A stretch of 64,000 nucleotides of DNA from Pectobacterium sp. A5351 (GCF_028335745.1 NZ_CP116477.1:3038001-3102000), one strand, 5' to 3'; numbered from the stretch's first letter, positions 1 through 11,654 are shown. The notes: a model not told the origin generated them from the letters alone. Numbers and translations are program-made.

Positions 1-191
1 CCTGAGGAAATTGTTACCAATTTGCGCAATTCCTCGCAGTCTGTCGCTCACAAATCATAAATATTCCTCAGTCGGGCGCTGGGTGTTGTTGCACGCGCCG
101 CTTACGGCTATGCTATGCGGATCTTTTGTTATGAATCAGAACAGGCTACTCACACGTAGCGATTCTTCACTAAACAGGACCCCTGGCAGCC
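1..191 (+). other. leader region upstream of leuS
   Basis: No gene is visible before leuS. An 8-bp inverted repeat (CTGAGGAA at 2-9, TTCCTCAG at 64-71) flanks a 54-base loop. A short open frame here overlaps leuS in another frame and looks spurious. The leuS promoter should lie in this stretch, but no convincing -35/-10 pair stands out. Confidence 0.4.
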
Positions 192-2774
192 ATGCAAGAG
201 CAATACCGCCCAGAAGAGATAGAAGCGGACGTCCAGCTTCACTGGCAAGAGAAGCAGACATTTAAAGTCACCGAACAGCCCGGCAAGGAAAAATACTATT
301 GCCTTTCCATGCTGCCTTACCCTTCTGGCCGACTACATATGGGCCACGTCCGTAACTACACCATCGGCGACGTGATCTCCCGTTATCAGCGCATGCTGGG
401 TAAAAACGTTCTGCAACCGATCGGTTGGGATGCCTTTGGTCTGCCAGCAGAAGGGGCTGCGGTCAAAAACAACACCGCGCCAGCGCCCTGGACTTACGCC
501 AACATCGACTACATGAAAAACCAGCTCAAACTGCTGGGCTTTGGCTATGACTGGGATCGCGAAGTCGCGACCTGTAAACCAGACTACTACCGCTGGGAAC
601 AATGGTTCTTCACCAAGCTGTACGAGAAAGGTCTGGTTTATAAAAAAACCTCCGCCGTTAACTGGTGCCCGAACGACCAGACTGTACTGGCGAACGAGCA
701 GGTTATCGATGGCTGCTGCTGGCGCTGCGACACCAAGGTTGAGCGCAAAGAGATTCCACAGTGGTTTATCAAAATCACCGCTTACGCAGACCAATTGCTG
801 AACGATCTGGATACGCTGGAAAGCTGGCCTGAGCAGGTCAAAACCATGCAGCGTAACTGGATTGGCCGTTCTGAAGGGGTGGAAATCACCTTTGACGTGG
901 CGGACAGCAACGAGAAGTTGACCGTTTACACCACGCGCCCGGATACGTTCATGGGCGTGACCTACGTCGCTGTTGCCGCGGGTCACCCTCTTGCCGCACA
1001 AGCAGCTGCTACGAACCCGGCGCTGACCGATTTCATTGCAGAATGCCGTAATACCAAAGTCGCCGAAGCCGATATGGCGACGATGGAGAAAAAAGGCATG
1101 GCGACCGGCCTGTATGCTATTCACCCGCTGAACGGCGAGAAAGTCGCTATCTGGGTCGCCAACTTCGTCCTGATGGAATACGGCACAGGTGCGGTGATGG
1201 CCGTTCCGGGTCACGACCAACGCGACTGGGAATTTGCCACCAAATACGATCTGTCCATCAAGCCGGTGATTCTGAACGCCGATGGCAGCGAGCCCGATCT
1301 GTCCGCCGAAGCGATGACGGAAAAAGGCCGTCTGTTCAACTCTGGTGAATTTGATGGTCTGGATTTCGACGCCGCTTTCAATGCCATTGCCGACAAACTG
1401 GTAGCAAAAGGCATTGGCGAGCGCAAAGTCAACTATCGCCTACGCGACTGGGGTGTCTCCCGTCAGCGTTACTGGGGCGCGCCAATTCCAATGGTGACGC
1501 TGGAAGACGGTACCGTCATCCCGACGCCAGAAGATCAGCTGCCGGTGATCCTGCCGGAAGATGTCATGATGGATGGTATCACCAGCCCACTGAAATCCAA
1601 CCCGGAATGGGCGAAGACGACCGTTAACGGTCAGCCTGCGCTGCGTGAAACCGATACGTTCGACACCTTTATGGAATCGTCCTGGTACTACGCACGCTAC
1701 ACCTGCCCGCAGTACGATCTGGGAATGCTGGATCCGGCCGCCGCCAACTACTGGCTGCCCGTTGACCAATATGTTGGCGGTATCGAACACGCCATCATGC
1801 ACCTGATGTATTTCCGCTTCTTCCACAAGCTGATGCGCGACGCGGGTCTGGTAACGTCTGACGAACCCGCCAAGCGCCTGCTGTGTCAGGGCATGGTGCT
1901 GGCCGATGCCTTCTATTATCTGGGCAATAACGGCGAGCGCGTCTGGGTTTCACCTATCGACGTCACCGTTGAGCGTGATGACAAAGGGCGTATCGTCAAA
2001 GCCGTAGATAACGAAGGCCGCGACGTGATCTACGCGGGCATGAGTAAAATGTCGAAGTCTAAAAATAACGGCATCGACCCACAGGTCATGGTAGAGAAAT
2101 ACGGTGCAGATACCGTGCGTCTGTTCATGATGTTTGCGTCTCCGGCGGAAATGACGCTGGAATGGCAGGAATCCGGTGTAGAAGGTGCGAATCGCTTCCT
2201 GAAACGCGTCTGGAGACAAGCCTTTGAGCACACCGAGAAAGGTGCGGTAACGGCGCTGGATGTCGCGACACTGAATGAAGATCAGAAATCACTGCGCCGC
2301 GATCTGCATAAAACGATCGCGAAAGTGACCGATGATATTGGCCGCCGTCAGACCTTCAACACCGCGATCGCCGCCATCATGGAACTGATGAACAAACTGG
2401 CGAAAGCGCCGCAGGACAGCGATCAGGATCGCGCGCTGACGCAGGAAACGCTGCTGGCCGTTGTTCGTATGCTCTATCCGTTCACGCCGCACGTCTGCTT
2501 CACACTGTGGCAGGCGCTGCAAGGCGAAGGCGACATCGATACCGCGCCGTGGCCGGTTGCAGATGAGAGCGCAATGGTTGAAGATTCCAAGCTGGTCGTT
2601 GTGCAGGTTAACGGTAAAGTTCGTGGTAAAATTACCGTTGCCGCTGACGCGAGCGAAGAACAGGTTCGCGAACGCGCTGCTCAGGAACCCCTGGTCGCGA
2701 AATATCTGGACGGCGTCACGGTTCGTAAAGTGATTTATGTCCCTGGCAAACTGCTTAACCTGGTTGTGGGTTAA
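192..2774 (+). CDS. leuS: leucyl-tRNA synthetase
   Basis: Class Ia aminoacyl-tRNA synthetase that charges tRNA-Leu with leucine in the cytoplasm. The 860-residue length equals that of the E. coli enzyme. The HIGH-type motif HMGH is at residues 49-52 and the KMSKS loop at 619-623. The segment between them holds the CP1 editing domain (TTRPDTFMG near residue 247) that removes mischarged amino acids. The C-terminal end carries the anticodon-binding and Leu-specific domains. The ATG is preceded by only a weak purine-rich site. lptE follows after 14 bases, as in other enterobacteria, so leuS probably leads the lptE-holA-nadD transcript. Confidence 0.98.
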   Translation: MQEQYRPEEIEADVQLHWQEKQTFKVTEQPGKEKYYCLSMLPYPSGRLHMGHVRNYTIGDVISRYQRMLGKNVLQPIGWDAFGLPAEGAAVKNNTAPAPWTYANIDYMKNQLKLLGFGYDWDREVATCKPDYYRWEQWFFTKLYEKGLVYKKTSAVNWCPNDQTVLANEQVIDGCCWRCDTKVERKEIPQWFIKITAYADQLLNDLDTLESWPEQVKTMQRNWIGRSEGVEITFDVADSNEKLTVYTTRPDTFMGVTYVAVAAGHPLAAQAAATNPALTDFIAECRNTKVAEADMATMEKKGMATGLYAIHPLNGEKVAIWVANFVLMEYGTGAVMAVPGHDQRDWEFATKYDLSIKPVILNADGSEPDLSAEAMTEKGRLFNSGEFDGLDFDAAFNAIADKLVAKGIGERKVNYRLRDWGVSRQRYWGAPIPMVTLEDGTVIPTPEDQLPVILPEDVMMDGITSPLKSNPEWAKTTVNGQPALRETDTFDTFMESSWYYARYTCPQYDLGMLDPAAANYWLPVDQYVGGIEHAIMHLMYFRFFHKLMRDAGLVTSDEPAKRLLCQGMVLADAFYYLGNNGERVWVSPIDVTVERDDKGRIVKAVDNEGRDVIYAGMSKMSKSKNNGIDPQVMVEKYGADTVRLFMMFASPAEMTLEWQESGVEGANRFLKRVWRQAFEHTEKGAVTALDVATLNEDQKSLRRDLHKTIAKVTDDIGRRQTFNTAIAAIMELMNKLAKAPQDSDQDRALTQETLLAVVRMLYPFTPHVCFTLWQALQGEGDIDTAPWPVADESAMVEDSKLVVVQVNGKVRGKITVAADASEEQVRERAAQEPLVAKYLDGVTVRKVIYVPGKLLNLVVG

Positions 2775-2788
2775 GGCAAGGAGGAACT

Positions 2789-3343
2789 GTGCGACATCGT
2801 CTATTCACGTTGTTGCTGGGGCTGGCGGTGTTAATCACCGCTGGCTGCGGTTTTCATCTGCGTGGCACAACACAAGTGCCTGCGCAGTTACAAACGCTGG
2901 TGCTCGACAGCAGTGACCCTTATGGCCCGCTCACGCGTGCAGTACGCGAGCAGCTCCGCCTCAGCGATGTGAAAATCGTTGATGATGCGACGCGCCAGGA
3001 TATCCCGTCTCTGCGGGTACTGGGCTCAAGCGAAACGCGCGATACCGTTTCTATTTTTCAGGACGGTAAAACAGCGGAGTACCAGATGGTGCTGACATTG
3101 CAGGCACAAGTGCTGATGCCGGGTGAAGACATTTATCCGCTCAGCGTGACGGTGTTCCGCACGTTCTTTGATAACCCGCTGGCTGCACTGGCGAAAGATG
3201 CCGAACAGGACATCGTTCGTCAGGAAATGCGTGAGCAGGCTGCCCAGCAACTGGTGCGTAAATTGCTGACCATTAACGGTAGCCAGGAAGTCAAAAATCG
3301 GTTGCAGTCCACCGATTCCACTACTGCCGCCAAGCGTTCATGA
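2789..3343 (+). CDS. lptE: LPS-assembly lipoprotein LptE
   Basis: Outer-membrane lipoprotein that plugs and helps fold LptD, the translocon inserting lipopolysaccharide into the outer leaflet. The 184-residue product starts with a lipoprotein signal ending in the lipobox ITAGC, with the acylated Cys at residue 20. The start is GTG at 2789 with a clear GAGGAA ribosome site just upstream. The stop overlaps the holA start by four bases (ATGA), which implies translational coupling. The older name is rlpB. Confidence 0.95.
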   Translation: MRHRLFTLLLGLAVLITAGCGFHLRGTTQVPAQLQTLVLDSSDPYGPLTRAVREQLRLSDVKIVDDATRQDIPSLRVLGSSETRDTVSIFQDGKTAEYQMVLTLQAQVLMPGEDIYPLSVTVFRTFFDNPLAALAKDAEQDIVRQEMREQAAQQLVRKLLTINGSQEVKNRLQSTDSTTAAKRS

Positions 3344-4365
3344 TTCGGCTTTACCCCGAACAACTCACCGCGCAGCTCCATGAGGGGCTGCGCGGTTGTT
3401 ATTTGGTCTTTGGTGCAGACCCGCTCCTGCTACAGGAAAGCCTCGACAGCATTAAGCGAGTCGCCCAACAGCACGAATTCAGCGAGCATTTCAGCTTCAT
3501 TCTGGATACCCATACCGATTGGGATGCGATTTTCAGCACCTGTCAGGCGCTCAGCCTGTTTGCCTCGCGCCAATCGCTCTTACTGGTTATGCCGGAAAAC
3601 GGCCCAAATGCCGCAATAAGCGAAAACCTGGTCAAGCTTTCCGGGCTATTGCACCCCGATATTTTGCTGATTCTGCGCGGCCATAAGCTGACCAAAGCGC
3701 AGGAAAACAGCGCCTGGTTCAAAGCGCTTGCGCAAGACAGCGTCTATATCAACTGTCTCACGCCGGAACAGGCACAGCTTCCCCGCTGGGTGGCCCAGCG
3801 TGCCAAAGCCATGAAATTGACGCTGGATGAACAGGCTACGCAGCTCATTTGCTATTGCTATGAAGGTAACCTTCTCGCGCTGTCTCAGGCATTAGAACGG
3901 CTAGCGCTGCTTTACCCCGATGGTAAGCTGACCCTGCCGCGCGTGGAAAGCGCCGTCAATGACGCCGCCCACTTCACACCGTTCCATTGGCTTGATGCGC
4001 TGCTGGCGGGCAAAGGCAAACGCGCCTGGCACATTTTGCAGCAGCTAAAACAGGAAGATTGCGAACCGGTCATTTTGCTGCGCACGCTACAGCGTGAGCT
4101 GCTACAGCTGTTAACGCTGAAGCGGCGTATGTCAGACACACCGCTGCGTACCTTATTCGATCAGCAAAAGGTGTGGCAAAATCGACGTGACCTGCTCACG
4201 CAGGCATTACAGCGGCTTTCTCTTCAACAACTACAGCAGGCTGTGCAATTGCTGGCACAGGTGGAGATAACGCTAAAACAAGACTATGGTCAGCCCGTTT
4301 GGTCTGAGCTTGAATCCCTTGCCATGCTGCTATGCGGCAAAGCATTACCGGAGGCATTCATCTGA
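3340..4365 (+). CDS. holA: DNA polymerase III delta subunit
   Basis: Delta subunit of the clamp loader; it opens the beta sliding clamp during replication. The 341 residues fit the family, with an N-terminal AAA+-like fold lacking a functional Walker A and a C-terminal collar domain. The start overlaps the lptE stop by four bases. The 3' end overlaps the possible nadD start region and carries the nadD ribosome-binding site. The leuS-lptE-holA-nadD order is conserved in enterobacteria. Confidence 0.95.
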   Translation: MIRLYPEQLTAQLHEGLRGCYLVFGADPLLLQESLDSIKRVAQQHEFSEHFSFILDTHTDWDAIFSTCQALSLFASRQSLLLVMPENGPNAAISENLVKLSGLLHPDILLILRGHKLTKAQENSAWFKALAQDSVYINCLTPEQAQLPRWVAQRAKAMKLTLDEQATQLICYCYEGNLLALSQALERLALLYPDGKLTLPRVESAVNDAAHFTPFHWLDALLAGKGKRAWHILQQLKQEDCEPVILLRTLQRELLQLLTLKRRMSDTPLRTLFDQQKVWQNRRDLLTQALQRLSLQQLQQAVQLLAQVEITLKQDYGQPVWSELESLAMLLCGKALPEAFI

Positions 4366-5021
4366 ATAGGTCCCCCGCTACGCCATCGCTGACCGCATTT
4401 TTTGGCGGCACGTTCGATCCGATTCATTACGGTCATCTTCAGCCGGTGACAGCACTGGCGAATCTCGTGGGGCTAACTGAGGTTGTCCTGATGCCCAATA
4501 ATGTTCCGCCGCATCGGCAACAGCCCGAAGCCACTTCCCGACAGCGTTTTCATATGGCTGAGTTGGCCGTTGAAGGCAACCCGCTATTTACCGTGGACGA
4601 TCGTGAACTGCAACGGCAAACCCCCTCCTATACCATTGATACGCTGGAAGCGCTGCGGGCTGAAAAAGGCCGTGATGCGCCGCTGGGCTTTATCATCGGG
4701 CAGGATTCTCTGCTGACGCTACACCATTGGCACCGCTGGCAGGATCTACTCGGCGTCTGCCATTTGCTGGTGTGCGCGCGCCCCGGCTATCGCTCGACGC
4801 TGGAAACGCCCGAATTACAACAGTGGCTGGGCGATCATCTGACACACACGCCAGACGACCTTCATCAGCAACCGTATGGGCGGATCTTTTTGGCAAAGAC
4901 GCCGCTGGTTACCATTTCCGCCACGGACATTCGCCAACGTAGGCTGCAAGGTCTCGACTGCCACGATTTATTACCGTCCGCCGTGCTCCGTTATATCAAC
5001 GAAAACGGCCTGTACCAATAA
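4362..5021 (+). CDS. nadD: nicotinate-nucleotide adenylyltransferase
   Basis: Converts nicotinate mononucleotide and ATP to deamido-NAD in NAD synthesis. The nucleotidyltransferase signature [11 protein letters not shown] lies near the N-terminus and the ISATDIR motif near the C-terminus. The frame is open from ATG 4332, but GGAGGC at 4350-4355 sits six bases before CTG 4362, and that CTG gives a protein of about 219 residues, closer to the E. coli length. I therefore prefer the rare CTG start; ATG 4332 is the alternative. The gene overlaps the end of holA. No cobC gene follows, unlike E. coli. Confidence 0.9.
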   Translation: MNRSPATPSLTAFFGGTFDPIHYGHLQPVTALANLVGLTEVVLMPNNVPPHRQQPEATSRQRFHMAELAVEGNPLFTVDDRELQRQTPSYTIDTLEALRAEKGRDAPLGFIIGQDSLLTLHHWHRWQDLLGVCHLLVCARPGYRSTLETPELQQWLGDHLTHTPDDLHQQPYGRIFLAKTPLVTISATDIRQRRLQGLDCHDLLPSAVLRYINENGLYQ

Positions 5022-5215
5022 CATCGCTTTTCCTACCCATCCACCACGGGCTTTATACCACTCGGTAAAAGTGCGTGATATACTCCGCGGCTGGTTTCAA
5101 TCACCGGGAAAAGCGAAAATTCTCGGCAGTTGCTCGGTGATTCACGTTTTTCCTAAACAATTCAGCGCCACACGCGTCTGTCAGTTACAGACAGAACGCC
5201 ATTGAGGGGGAACCT

Positions 5216-5533
5216 TTGCAAGGCCAAGCACTCCAAGATTTCGTTATTGATAAAGTCGATGACTTAAAAGCCCAGGATATCGTTGCACTCAATGTGCAGG
5301 GTAAATCTAGCATTACTGATTACATGGTTATCTGTACGGGAACCTCTACGCGCCACGTCGCGTCTATTGCCGATCACGTCGTGCAATCCTCACGTGCCGC
5401 AGGTTTGATCCCACTCGGTGTCGAAGGCGAAAGTGCCGCTGATTGGGTTGTTGTCGATTTGGGTGATGTGATGGTTCACGTCATGCAAGAAGAAAGTCGC
5501 CAGCTGTACGAATTGGAAAAACTGTGGGGCTAG
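5216..5533 (+). CDS. rsfS: ribosomal silencing factor RsfS
   Basis: Binds protein L14 of the large ribosomal subunit and blocks subunit joining, saving energy in stationary phase. The 105-residue product (Iojap/YbeB family) is nearly identical to E. coli RsfS over its whole length, including LVGEGE-like surface segments and the C-terminal YELEKLW. The start is TTG at 5216 behind the strong site GAGGGGG, the same non-ATG start as in E. coli. It is followed within two bases by rlmH. The 194-base gap before it contains TATACT at 5079-5084, a possible -10 element. Confidence 0.95.
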   Translation: MQGQALQDFVIDKVDDLKAQDIVALNVQGKSSITDYMVICTGTSTRHVASIADHVVQSSRAAGLIPLGVEGESAADWVVVDLGDVMVHVMQEESRQLYELEKLWG

Positions 5534-5534
5534 C

Positions 5535-6005
5535 ATGAAACTGCAACTGGTCGCCGTTGGCACCAAAATGCCCGACTGGGTGCAGACTGGTTTCACCGAT
5601 TATCTGCGGCGCTTCCCGAAAGATATGCCTTTCGAACTACTCGAAATTCCGGCCGGAAAACGGGGTAAAAACGCAGACATCAAACGCATTCTGGAGCGCG
5701 AAGGCGAACAAATGCTGGCTGCAGTAGGTAAAGGCAACCGCATTGTGACGCTGGATATTCCCGGTACTCGCTGGGAAACGCCGCAGTTGGCACAACAACT
5801 GGAGCGCTGGAAGCAGGACGGACGCGACGTCAGCCTGCTGATTGGTGGGCCTGAAGGCCTTGCGCCAGAATGCAAAGCCGCAGCGGAGCAAAGTTGGTCA
5901 CTCTCGCCGTTAACACTGCCGCACCCGCTCGTTCGTGTACTGGTGGCGGAGAGCCTGTATCGTGCATGGAGCATTACGACTAATCACCCTTACCATCGGG
6001 AGTAA
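5535..6005 (+). CDS. rlmH: 23S rRNA pseudouridine-1915 N3-methyltransferase
   Basis: SPOUT-class methyltransferase that methylates pseudouridine 1915 in helix 69 of 23S rRNA on assembled 70S ribosomes. At 156 residues it is close to the 155-residue E. coli enzyme and has the SAM-binding knot motif LLIGGPEG and the C-terminal tail NHPYHRE. It is separated from rsfS by one base after the stop, so the two ribosome-related genes are co-transcribed. mrdA follows after 33 bases. Confidence 0.97.
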   Translation: MKLQLVAVGTKMPDWVQTGFTDYLRRFPKDMPFELLEIPAGKRGKNADIKRILEREGEQMLAAVGKGNRIVTLDIPGTRWETPQLAQQLERWKQDGRDVSLLIGGPEGLAPECKAAAEQSWSLSPLTLPHPLVRVLVAESLYRAWSITTNHPYHRE

Positions 6006-6038
6006 GGCGATACGATGAAATCTGTGAAATAACGCTGG

Positions 6039-7943
6039 ATGAAAGTAGAACGTAAACCCTTTCGTGATTATACGGCTGAGTCTGCCTTGTTCGTGCGCCG
6101 CGCTTTGGTCGCCTTTCTGGGCATCTTGCTGCTTTCCGGTGTATTAGTCGCTAATCTTTACCATCTGCAAATTGTGCGTGTTGATGATTACCGCACGCGT
6201 TCTAATGAAAACCGTATTAAGCTGGTTCCGATCGCGCCCAGTCGCGGTATTATCTACGATCGTAACGGCATCCCGCTGGCGCTGAACCGCACCATCTATC
6301 AGTTAGAACTGGTACCAGACAAAGTCGATAACCTTAAAGATACGCTGGAAGCCTTGCGCCCCGTCGTTGATCTGACCGATAGCGATCTGGAAAACTTTGA
6401 AAAAGAACGCAAGCGCTCACGCCGCTTTACCTCTATTCCGGTAAAAACCGGGCTCGATGAGATTCAGGTCGCCCGTTTTGCCGTCAACCAATATCGCTTC
6501 CCCGGCGTTGAAATTAAAGGCTATCAACGTCGTTATTATCCTTATGGTTCTGCTCTAACACACGTCATCGGCTATGTTTCCAAAATCACTGATAAAGACG
6601 TGGAACGACTGACCAAAGAAGAAAAAATTGCCGATTATGCCGCCACACGTGACATAGGTAAGCTGGGTATTGAACGCCATTACGAAGATCTGCTCCACGG
6701 TAAGCCGGGCTATGAGGAAGTTGAAGTTAACAACCGTGGCCGCGTAATCCGCCAACTCCACGAACAGCCGCCGCAGGCAGGGCGTGATATTTATCTGACG
6801 CTGGATCTGAGCCTGCAAATCTACATCGAAAAACTGCTAGAGGGCAGTCGTTCTGCCGTGATCGTCACCGACCCGCGTGATGGCGGTATTCTGGCAATGG
6901 TATCCACGCCCAGTTACGATCCCAATCTGTTTGTCGACGGTATTTCCACCAAAAATTATAACAAACTACAAAGTGATCCTGATCGCCCCTTGATCAACCG
7001 TGCAACACAGGGGATTTATCCTCCGGCCTCCACCGTTAAACCTTATATCGCGGTTTCCGCCCTGACTGCTGGCGTTATCACGACCAATACCAGCCTGTTC
7101 GATCCTGGCTGGTGGCAATTGCCCGGCTCCGAAAAACGCTTCCGCGACTGGAAAAAATGGGGACATGGTCGCCTTAACCTCACCAAGTCGCTGGAAGAAT
7201 CCGCGGATACCTTCTTCTATCAGGTCGCTTATGACATGGGCATCGATCGCCTGTCTGAATGGATGACCAAATTTGGTTACGGCGAGAGAACTGGCATCGA
7301 TATTTCAGAAGAAAGCAAAGGCAATATGCCAACACGCGAGTGGAAATTAGGACGGTTCAAAAAACCCTGGTATCAGGGGGATACCATACCGGTCGGGATT
7401 GGCCAGGGCTACTGGACGGCAACGCCTATCCAAATGAATAAGGCGCTGGTTACCCTGATCAACGACGGCCAGGTCAAAACGCCGCATCTGCTTTATAGCT
7501 CGCGGGAAAATGGCATGCTTGTGCCTTTCCGGCAGACTGAGAATCAGCAAATTGGCAACATCCACTCTGGCTATTGGGAAGTGGCGAAAGACGGCATGTA
7601 TGGCGTGGCTAACCGTGCTAACGGCACGGCACACAAAAGCTTCGAAGATGCACCCTATAAAATTGCGGCAAAATCCGGTACGGCGCAGGTCTTCGGCCTG
7701 AAAGAAAACGAAACCTATAATGCACATAAGATCGCAGAACATCTGCGTGACCATAAATTAATGGTTGCGTTTGCTCCGTATAAGGACCCTAAAGTAGCGA
7801 TGTCGATTATTCTGGAAAACGGTGGGGTCGGACCCACGGTTGGCACCATCACACGCCAGATCCTCGATCACATCCTGCTGGGCGACAACAATACCGATTT
7901 ACCCAGTGCGCCTCCTGCGCCACCGGGTAGCGAAAGTGAGTAA
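6039..7943 (+). CDS. mrdA: penicillin-binding protein 2 (peptidoglycan transpeptidase)
   Basis: Class B PBP that cross-links peptidoglycan during rod elongation, acting with RodA and MreB. The 634-residue product has one N-terminal membrane anchor (about residues 22-42), a dimerisation domain, and a transpeptidase domain with Ser331-x-x-Lys334 (STVK), an SxN motif near SAD in the ESADTFF segment, and KSGT late in the chain. The start is ATG 6039; no strong ribosome site is visible, and translation may be coupled to rlmH. mrdB follows nine bases downstream. Confidence 0.97.
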   Translation: MKVERKPFRDYTAESALFVRRALVAFLGILLLSGVLVANLYHLQIVRVDDYRTRSNENRIKLVPIAPSRGIIYDRNGIPLALNRTIYQLELVPDKVDNLKDTLEALRPVVDLTDSDLENFEKERKRSRRFTSIPVKTGLDEIQVARFAVNQYRFPGVEIKGYQRRYYPYGSALTHVIGYVSKITDKDVERLTKEEKIADYAATRDIGKLGIERHYEDLLHGKPGYEEVEVNNRGRVIRQLHEQPPQAGRDIYLTLDLSLQIYIEKLLEGSRSAVIVTDPRDGGILAMVSTPSYDPNLFVDGISTKNYNKLQSDPDRPLINRATQGIYPPASTVKPYIAVSALTAGVITTNTSLFDPGWWQLPGSEKRFRDWKKWGHGRLNLTKSLEESADTFFYQVAYDMGIDRLSEWMTKFGYGERTGIDISEESKGNMPTREWKLGRFKKPWYQGDTIPVGIGQGYWTATPIQMNKALVTLINDGQVKTPHLLYSSRENGMLVPFRQTENQQIGNIHSGYWEVAKDGMYGVANRANGTAHKSFEDAPYKIAAKSGTAQVFGLKENETYNAHKIAEHLRDHKLMVAFAPYKDPKVAMSIILENGGVGPTVGTITRQILDHILLGDNNTDLPSAPPAPPGSESE

Positions 7944-7952
7944 CAGACAGTC

Positions 7953-9065
7953 ATGACCGATAGCCAACAAAAGGGATCGTTCTGGGCGAAAATCCACATC
8001 GATCTTCCGTTTCTTCTCTGCATCCTGGCACTGCTGGGCTATAGCCTATTTGTCTTATGGAGCGCCAGCGGTCAAGACGTCGGCATGATGGAGCGAAAAG
8101 TCGTTCAAATCATGCTGGGGTTTACGGTGATGATCGTGATGGCGCAGATCCCGCCCCGCGTATATGAGGGCTGGGCTCCCTACCTCTATGTATTTTGCGT
8201 GATTTTGCTGCTCATCGTGGATATTTTTGGACAAATCAGTAAAGGAGCACAGCGCTGGTTGGATCTGGGTTTTATCCGCTTTCAGCCATCGGAGATCGCC
8301 AAGATCGCCGTACCGCTGATGGTTGCCCGTTTTATCAACCGTGATATGTGTCCACCATCGCTAAAAAATACAGCAATTGCACTGGTGCTGATTTTTGTCC
8401 CTACACTGCTGGTTGCCGCTCAGCCGGATTTGGGCACCTCGATACTAATTGCATTATCAGGGCTGTTTGTGCTTTTCCTCGCTGGTATGAGCTGGCGCTT
8501 GATTGGTATTGCCGTCCTGCTACTCGCCGCTTTTATACCTATACTCTGGTTTTTCCTGATGCATGATTATCAGCGGGCCAGGGTCATGATGTTGCTCGAT
8601 CCAGAAAGCGATCCACTTGGTGCCGGATACCATATTATTCAGTCGAAAATTGCGATAGGTTCTGGTGGTTTATCAGGAAAAGGTTGGCTACACGGCACAC
8701 AGTCTCAGTTAGAGTTTCTGCCGGAGCGCCACACCGACTTTATTTTTGCCGTGTTGTCAGAAGAGCTTGGCTTAATCGGCGTTTTGATTCTGCTCACGAT
8801 GTATCTGTTCATGATCATGCGCGGACTGGTCATTGCAGCGAATGCACAAACCTCGTTCGGCCGAGTGATGGTCGGCGGACTGATGCTGATTCTGTTTTTC
8901 TATGTTTTCGTCAATATCGGGATGGTAAGCGGTATACTTCCCGTTGTTGGCGTGCCGCTGCCGCTCATCAGCTACGGTGGATCGGCGCTGGTCGTCTTAA
9001 TGGCGGGGTTCGGTATCGTCATGTCGATACATACTCACCGCAAACTGCTATCCAAGAATTTATAA
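7953..9065 (+). CDS. mrdB: peptidoglycan glycosyltransferase RodA
   Basis: SEDS-family integral membrane enzyme that polymerises lipid II into glycan strands in the elongasome, partnered with PBP2 encoded just upstream. The 370 residues are almost all hydrophobic, consistent with about ten membrane helices. Conserved SEDS features are visible, such as the RWLDLG and FQPSE segments and the C-terminal [11 protein letters not shown]. The 9-base gap from mrdA supports a fixed operon. Confidence 0.97.
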   Translation: MTDSQQKGSFWAKIHIDLPFLLCILALLGYSLFVLWSASGQDVGMMERKVVQIMLGFTVMIVMAQIPPRVYEGWAPYLYVFCVILLLIVDIFGQISKGAQRWLDLGFIRFQPSEIAKIAVPLMVARFINRDMCPPSLKNTAIALVLIFVPTLLVAAQPDLGTSILIALSGLFVLFLAGMSWRLIGIAVLLLAAFIPILWFFLMHDYQRARVMMLLDPESDPLGAGYHIIQSKIAIGSGGLSGKGWLHGTQSQLEFLPERHTDFIFAVLSEELGLIGVLILLTMYLFMIMRGLVIAANAQTSFGRVMVGGLMLILFFYVFVNIGMVSGILPVVGVPLPLISYGGSALVVLMAGFGIVMSIHTHRKLLSKNL

Positions 9066-9078
9066 CATGAGGTGAGCA

Positions 9079-10197
9079 ATGCGTAAGGATTGGCTTTGGA
9101 TCGGCGTAGCAACTCTGGCGCTTACTGCCTGTACCACAACGGAAAAACGGCAACCAGCACCACCTGTGACTCAGGTTTATAGCGGCCCTGTCGAAGAGAT
9201 CGGCGGCGCGGAACCGCGTTACGAACCTTACAATCAGGGGACGTTGCAAGACTACAGCATAAAAGGCAAGACCTATAAAATTGTCAAAGAGCCGCAAAAC
9301 TTTAGCGAGACCGGCTTAGCGGCGTGGTACGGCGAAGAAGCCAGCGGTAACCGTACGTCAATCGGCGAAACGTTTGATCCTAACGCGATCACCGCCGCAC
9401 ACCCGACGCTGCCGCTGCCTAGCTATGTCCGCGTCACTAACCTGAGCAACGGCCGCCGTCTGGTTGTGCGTGTGAACGATCGCGGGCCGTATACGCCGGG
9501 CAGAATTATCGATCTGTCGAAAGCCGCAGGCGATCGGCTGAACATCTCGAACAATACCAAAGTAAAAGTGGATTTCATCAACGTCGCGCCAGACGGCACG
9601 CTCTCCGGCCCCGGAACCGTGGGCACCACCGTCGCTAAGCAAAGCTTCGCCCTGCCGGAACGCCCAAGCTTCGGTGCCAGCGGGCTAGGTACGCCAATGA
9701 TGGAAGCGACATCGCCAACGCCGAACAACGCCGTTCGCTCAATCAGCAATAGCAACCTGAGTGTGCCAGCAGAAAGCACACAGCCACAAAGCAGCGCACC
9801 ATCGCACAGCGGTGGTTTTTTGGGAGCGCCTTCCGCGCTGCGTGCTGGCGTGGTTGAGTCCAGCGTGACGCCAGCGGCAACACTGCCCTCATCCGCAGCG
9901 CCTCTAAACGTCGCGCCAGCGGCTAGCGTTGCCGCGCCCGCCGCAACGGTACCGTCTGCGACGGGTCGCTACGTGGTTCAGGTCGGTGCGTTGAGCGATC
10001 AGCAGCGTGCGCAAACCTGGCAGCGCAGCCTGAGCGAACGCTTCCGCGTAGCCGGTAAAGTCACGGCAAGCGGCGGGCTGTATCGTATCCAACTGGGGCC
10101 ATTCCAGAATCGTCAGCAAGCCGCTGAACTTCAACAACGTTTGTCAGTCGAAGCTCAGCAGCAGTCGTTTATTACCGCCGCACCCAGCACGCTCTAG
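9079..10197 (+). CDS. rlpA: endolytic peptidoglycan transglycosylase / septal ring lipoprotein RlpA
   Basis: Outer-membrane lipoprotein. The 372-residue chain has a lipoprotein signal with lipobox LTAC (Cys18), a double-psi beta-barrel domain (GLAAWYGEE to about residue 175, including the NDRGP motif), a long Ala/Pro/Ser-rich linker, and a C-terminal SPOR domain (YVVQVGALSDQ onward) that binds denuded septal glycan. Some relatives are lytic transglycosylases; E. coli RlpA activity is less clear. It ends the rsfS-rlmH-mrdA-mrdB-rlpA run. Confidence 0.94.
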   Translation: MRKDWLWIGVATLALTACTTTEKRQPAPPVTQVYSGPVEEIGGAEPRYEPYNQGTLQDYSIKGKTYKIVKEPQNFSETGLAAWYGEEASGNRTSIGETFDPNAITAAHPTLPLPSYVRVTNLSNGRRLVVRVNDRGPYTPGRIIDLSKAAGDRLNISNNTKVKVDFINVAPDGTLSGPGTVGTTVAKQSFALPERPSFGASGLGTPMMEATSPTPNNAVRSISNSNLSVPAESTQPQSSAPSHSGGFLGAPSALRAGVVESSVTPAATLPSSAAPLNVAPAASVAAPAATVPSATGRYVVQVGALSDQQRAQTWQRSLSERFRVAGKVTASGGLYRIQLGPFQNRQQAAELQQRLSVEAQQQSFITAAPSTL

Positions 10198-10311
10198 TAG
10201 CGAATAACCGGCAGACTTGCGCAGCGAAAACGGCGGCTATGGCATTGAACATACCGCCCTTTCGCAAAATCACGTAACGTAATGTCTGATGCCGGCCTAT
10301 TTCCCATCTGC

Positions 10312-10317
10312 TATAGT
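10312..10317 (+). promoter_or_regulatory. possible dacA -10 element
   Basis: TATAGT lies 46 bases before the dacA start in a 166-base gap after rlpA. It resembles a sigma-70 -10 box, but no good -35 element was identified at the usual distance. The assignment rests on position and one hexamer only. Confidence 0.3.
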
Positions 10318-10363
10318 GTGGCTCGTTTTTTAACTCATACCCACGGATGTTGTTGTTCCAATC

Positions 10364-11575
10364 ATGAATACTGTAAACACGTCTCGTTTTACTAAGCGTA
10401 CTGCGCTTGGCGCACTGCTCGCCATTAGTGCCACTTCCTTTGCCTATGCCGAAGATATCAATCTCAAAACGATGATCCCCGGCGTTCCGCAAATCGATGC
10501 TGAATCCTACATCCTGATTGATTACAACTCTGGGAAAGTGTTGGCGGAAATGAATGCCGACACGCGCCGCGATCCGGCCAGCTTAACGAAAATGATGACC
10601 AGCTACGTTATTGGTCAGGCCATTAAATCAGGAAAAATCACCCCAAACGACATCGTTACCGTCGGTAAAGATGCCTGGGCAACCGGCAACCCAACCTTCC
10701 AGGGCTCTTCCCTGATGTTCCTGAAGCCGGGCGACCGTGTTCCCGTCTCCCAATTAAACCGCGGTATTATCCTGCAATCCGGTAACGATGCCTGCGTCGC
10801 GATGGCTGACTACGTTGCCGGCAGCCAGGACGCTTTCGTCAATCTGATGAACGGTTACGTGAAGGCACTGGGTCTGCAAAATACCAACTTTGAAACCGTG
10901 CACGGTCTGGATGCTCCCGGCCAGTTCAGTTCAGCGCGCGATATGGCTTTGATCGGCCAGGCGCTGATCCGCGATGTGCCAGAAGAGTACGCGACCTACA
11001 AAGAGAAAGAGTTCACGTTCAACAACATTCGCCAGCCTAACCGTAACGGTTTGCTGTGGGATTCCAGCCTGAATGTTGACGGCATCAAAACGGGTCATAC
11101 GTCATCAGCTGGCTTTAATCTGGTCGCCTCGGCAACAGAAGGTCAGATGCGCCTGATTTCAGCGGTACTCGGTGGTCGTAATGCCAAAGGACGCGAATCA
11201 GAAAGTAAAAAGCTGCTGACCTGGGGCTTCCGCTTCTTTGAAACCGTTGCGCCGCTGAAAGCAGGCAAAGAATTCGCATCCGAACCGGTCTGGTTTGGCG
11301 ACAGTGACCGCGTGGCGCTGGGCGTTGAGAAAGATGCGTACCTGACCATTCCGCGTGGCCGTATGAAAGATCTGAAAGCCAGCTACGTTCTGGACAACAC
11401 GGAACTGCACGCGCCGTTAGCGAAAAATCAGGTTGTGGGTTCCATCAACTTCCAACTGGATGGCAAAACGATCGACCAGCGCCCGCTGGTAGTCATGAAC
11501 GAAGTGAAAGAAGGCGGGATCTTTGGCCGCATGATCGACTACATCAAATTGATGTTCCACCACTGGTTCGGCTAA
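10364..11575 (+). CDS. dacA: D-alanyl-D-alanine carboxypeptidase PBP5
   Basis: Low-molecular-weight PBP that removes the terminal D-Ala from pentapeptide stems in the periplasm. The 403-residue product has a signal peptide ending near AYA-E, the active-site tetrad Ser73-Leu-Thr-Lys76, an SGN motif, a KTG motif (DGIKTGHT), a C-terminal beta-rich domain, and an amphipathic C-terminal helix ([16 protein letters not shown]) that tethers it to the inner membrane. A strong terminator follows. Confidence 0.97.
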   Translation: MNTVNTSRFTKRTALGALLAISATSFAYAEDINLKTMIPGVPQIDAESYILIDYNSGKVLAEMNADTRRDPASLTKMMTSYVIGQAIKSGKITPNDIVTVGKDAWATGNPTFQGSSLMFLKPGDRVPVSQLNRGIILQSGNDACVAMADYVAGSQDAFVNLMNGYVKALGLQNTNFETVHGLDAPGQFSSARDMALIGQALIRDVPEEYATYKEKEFTFNNIRQPNRNGLLWDSSLNVDGIKTGHTSSAGFNLVASATEGQMRLISAVLGGRNAKGRESESKKLLTWGFRFFETVAPLKAGKEFASEPVWFGDSDRVALGVEKDAYLTIPRGRMKDLKASYVLDNTELHAPLAKNQVVGSINFQLDGKTIDQRPLVVMNEVKEGGIFGRMIDYIKLMFHHWFG

Positions 11576-11622
11576 TCCCCCCTTGTCTGGGGCTAAAACG
11601 TCCCCATATAGATAGCATCCAT

Positions 11623-11654
11623 CACTCCCGCACAACGCGGGAGTGTTATTTTTT
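11623..11654 (+). terminator. intrinsic terminator after dacA
   Basis: A 9-bp perfect stem (CACTCCCGC with GCGGGAGTG) with a five-base loop, followed by a T-rich tract. It lies between dacA and ybeD, so the two are probably separate transcripts. Confidence 0.85.

Noticed and set aside
333..1220. 295-residue open frame on the minus strand opposite leuS
   Set aside because: It is antisense to the conserved catalytic core of leuS, has no ribosome site and no recognisable domain. It is a shadow of codon bias.
5022..5215. Missing cobC between nadD and rsfS as a possible deletion scar
   Set aside because: The gap is short with no cobC residue visible. Many enterobacteria lack it here, so no event can be inferred.
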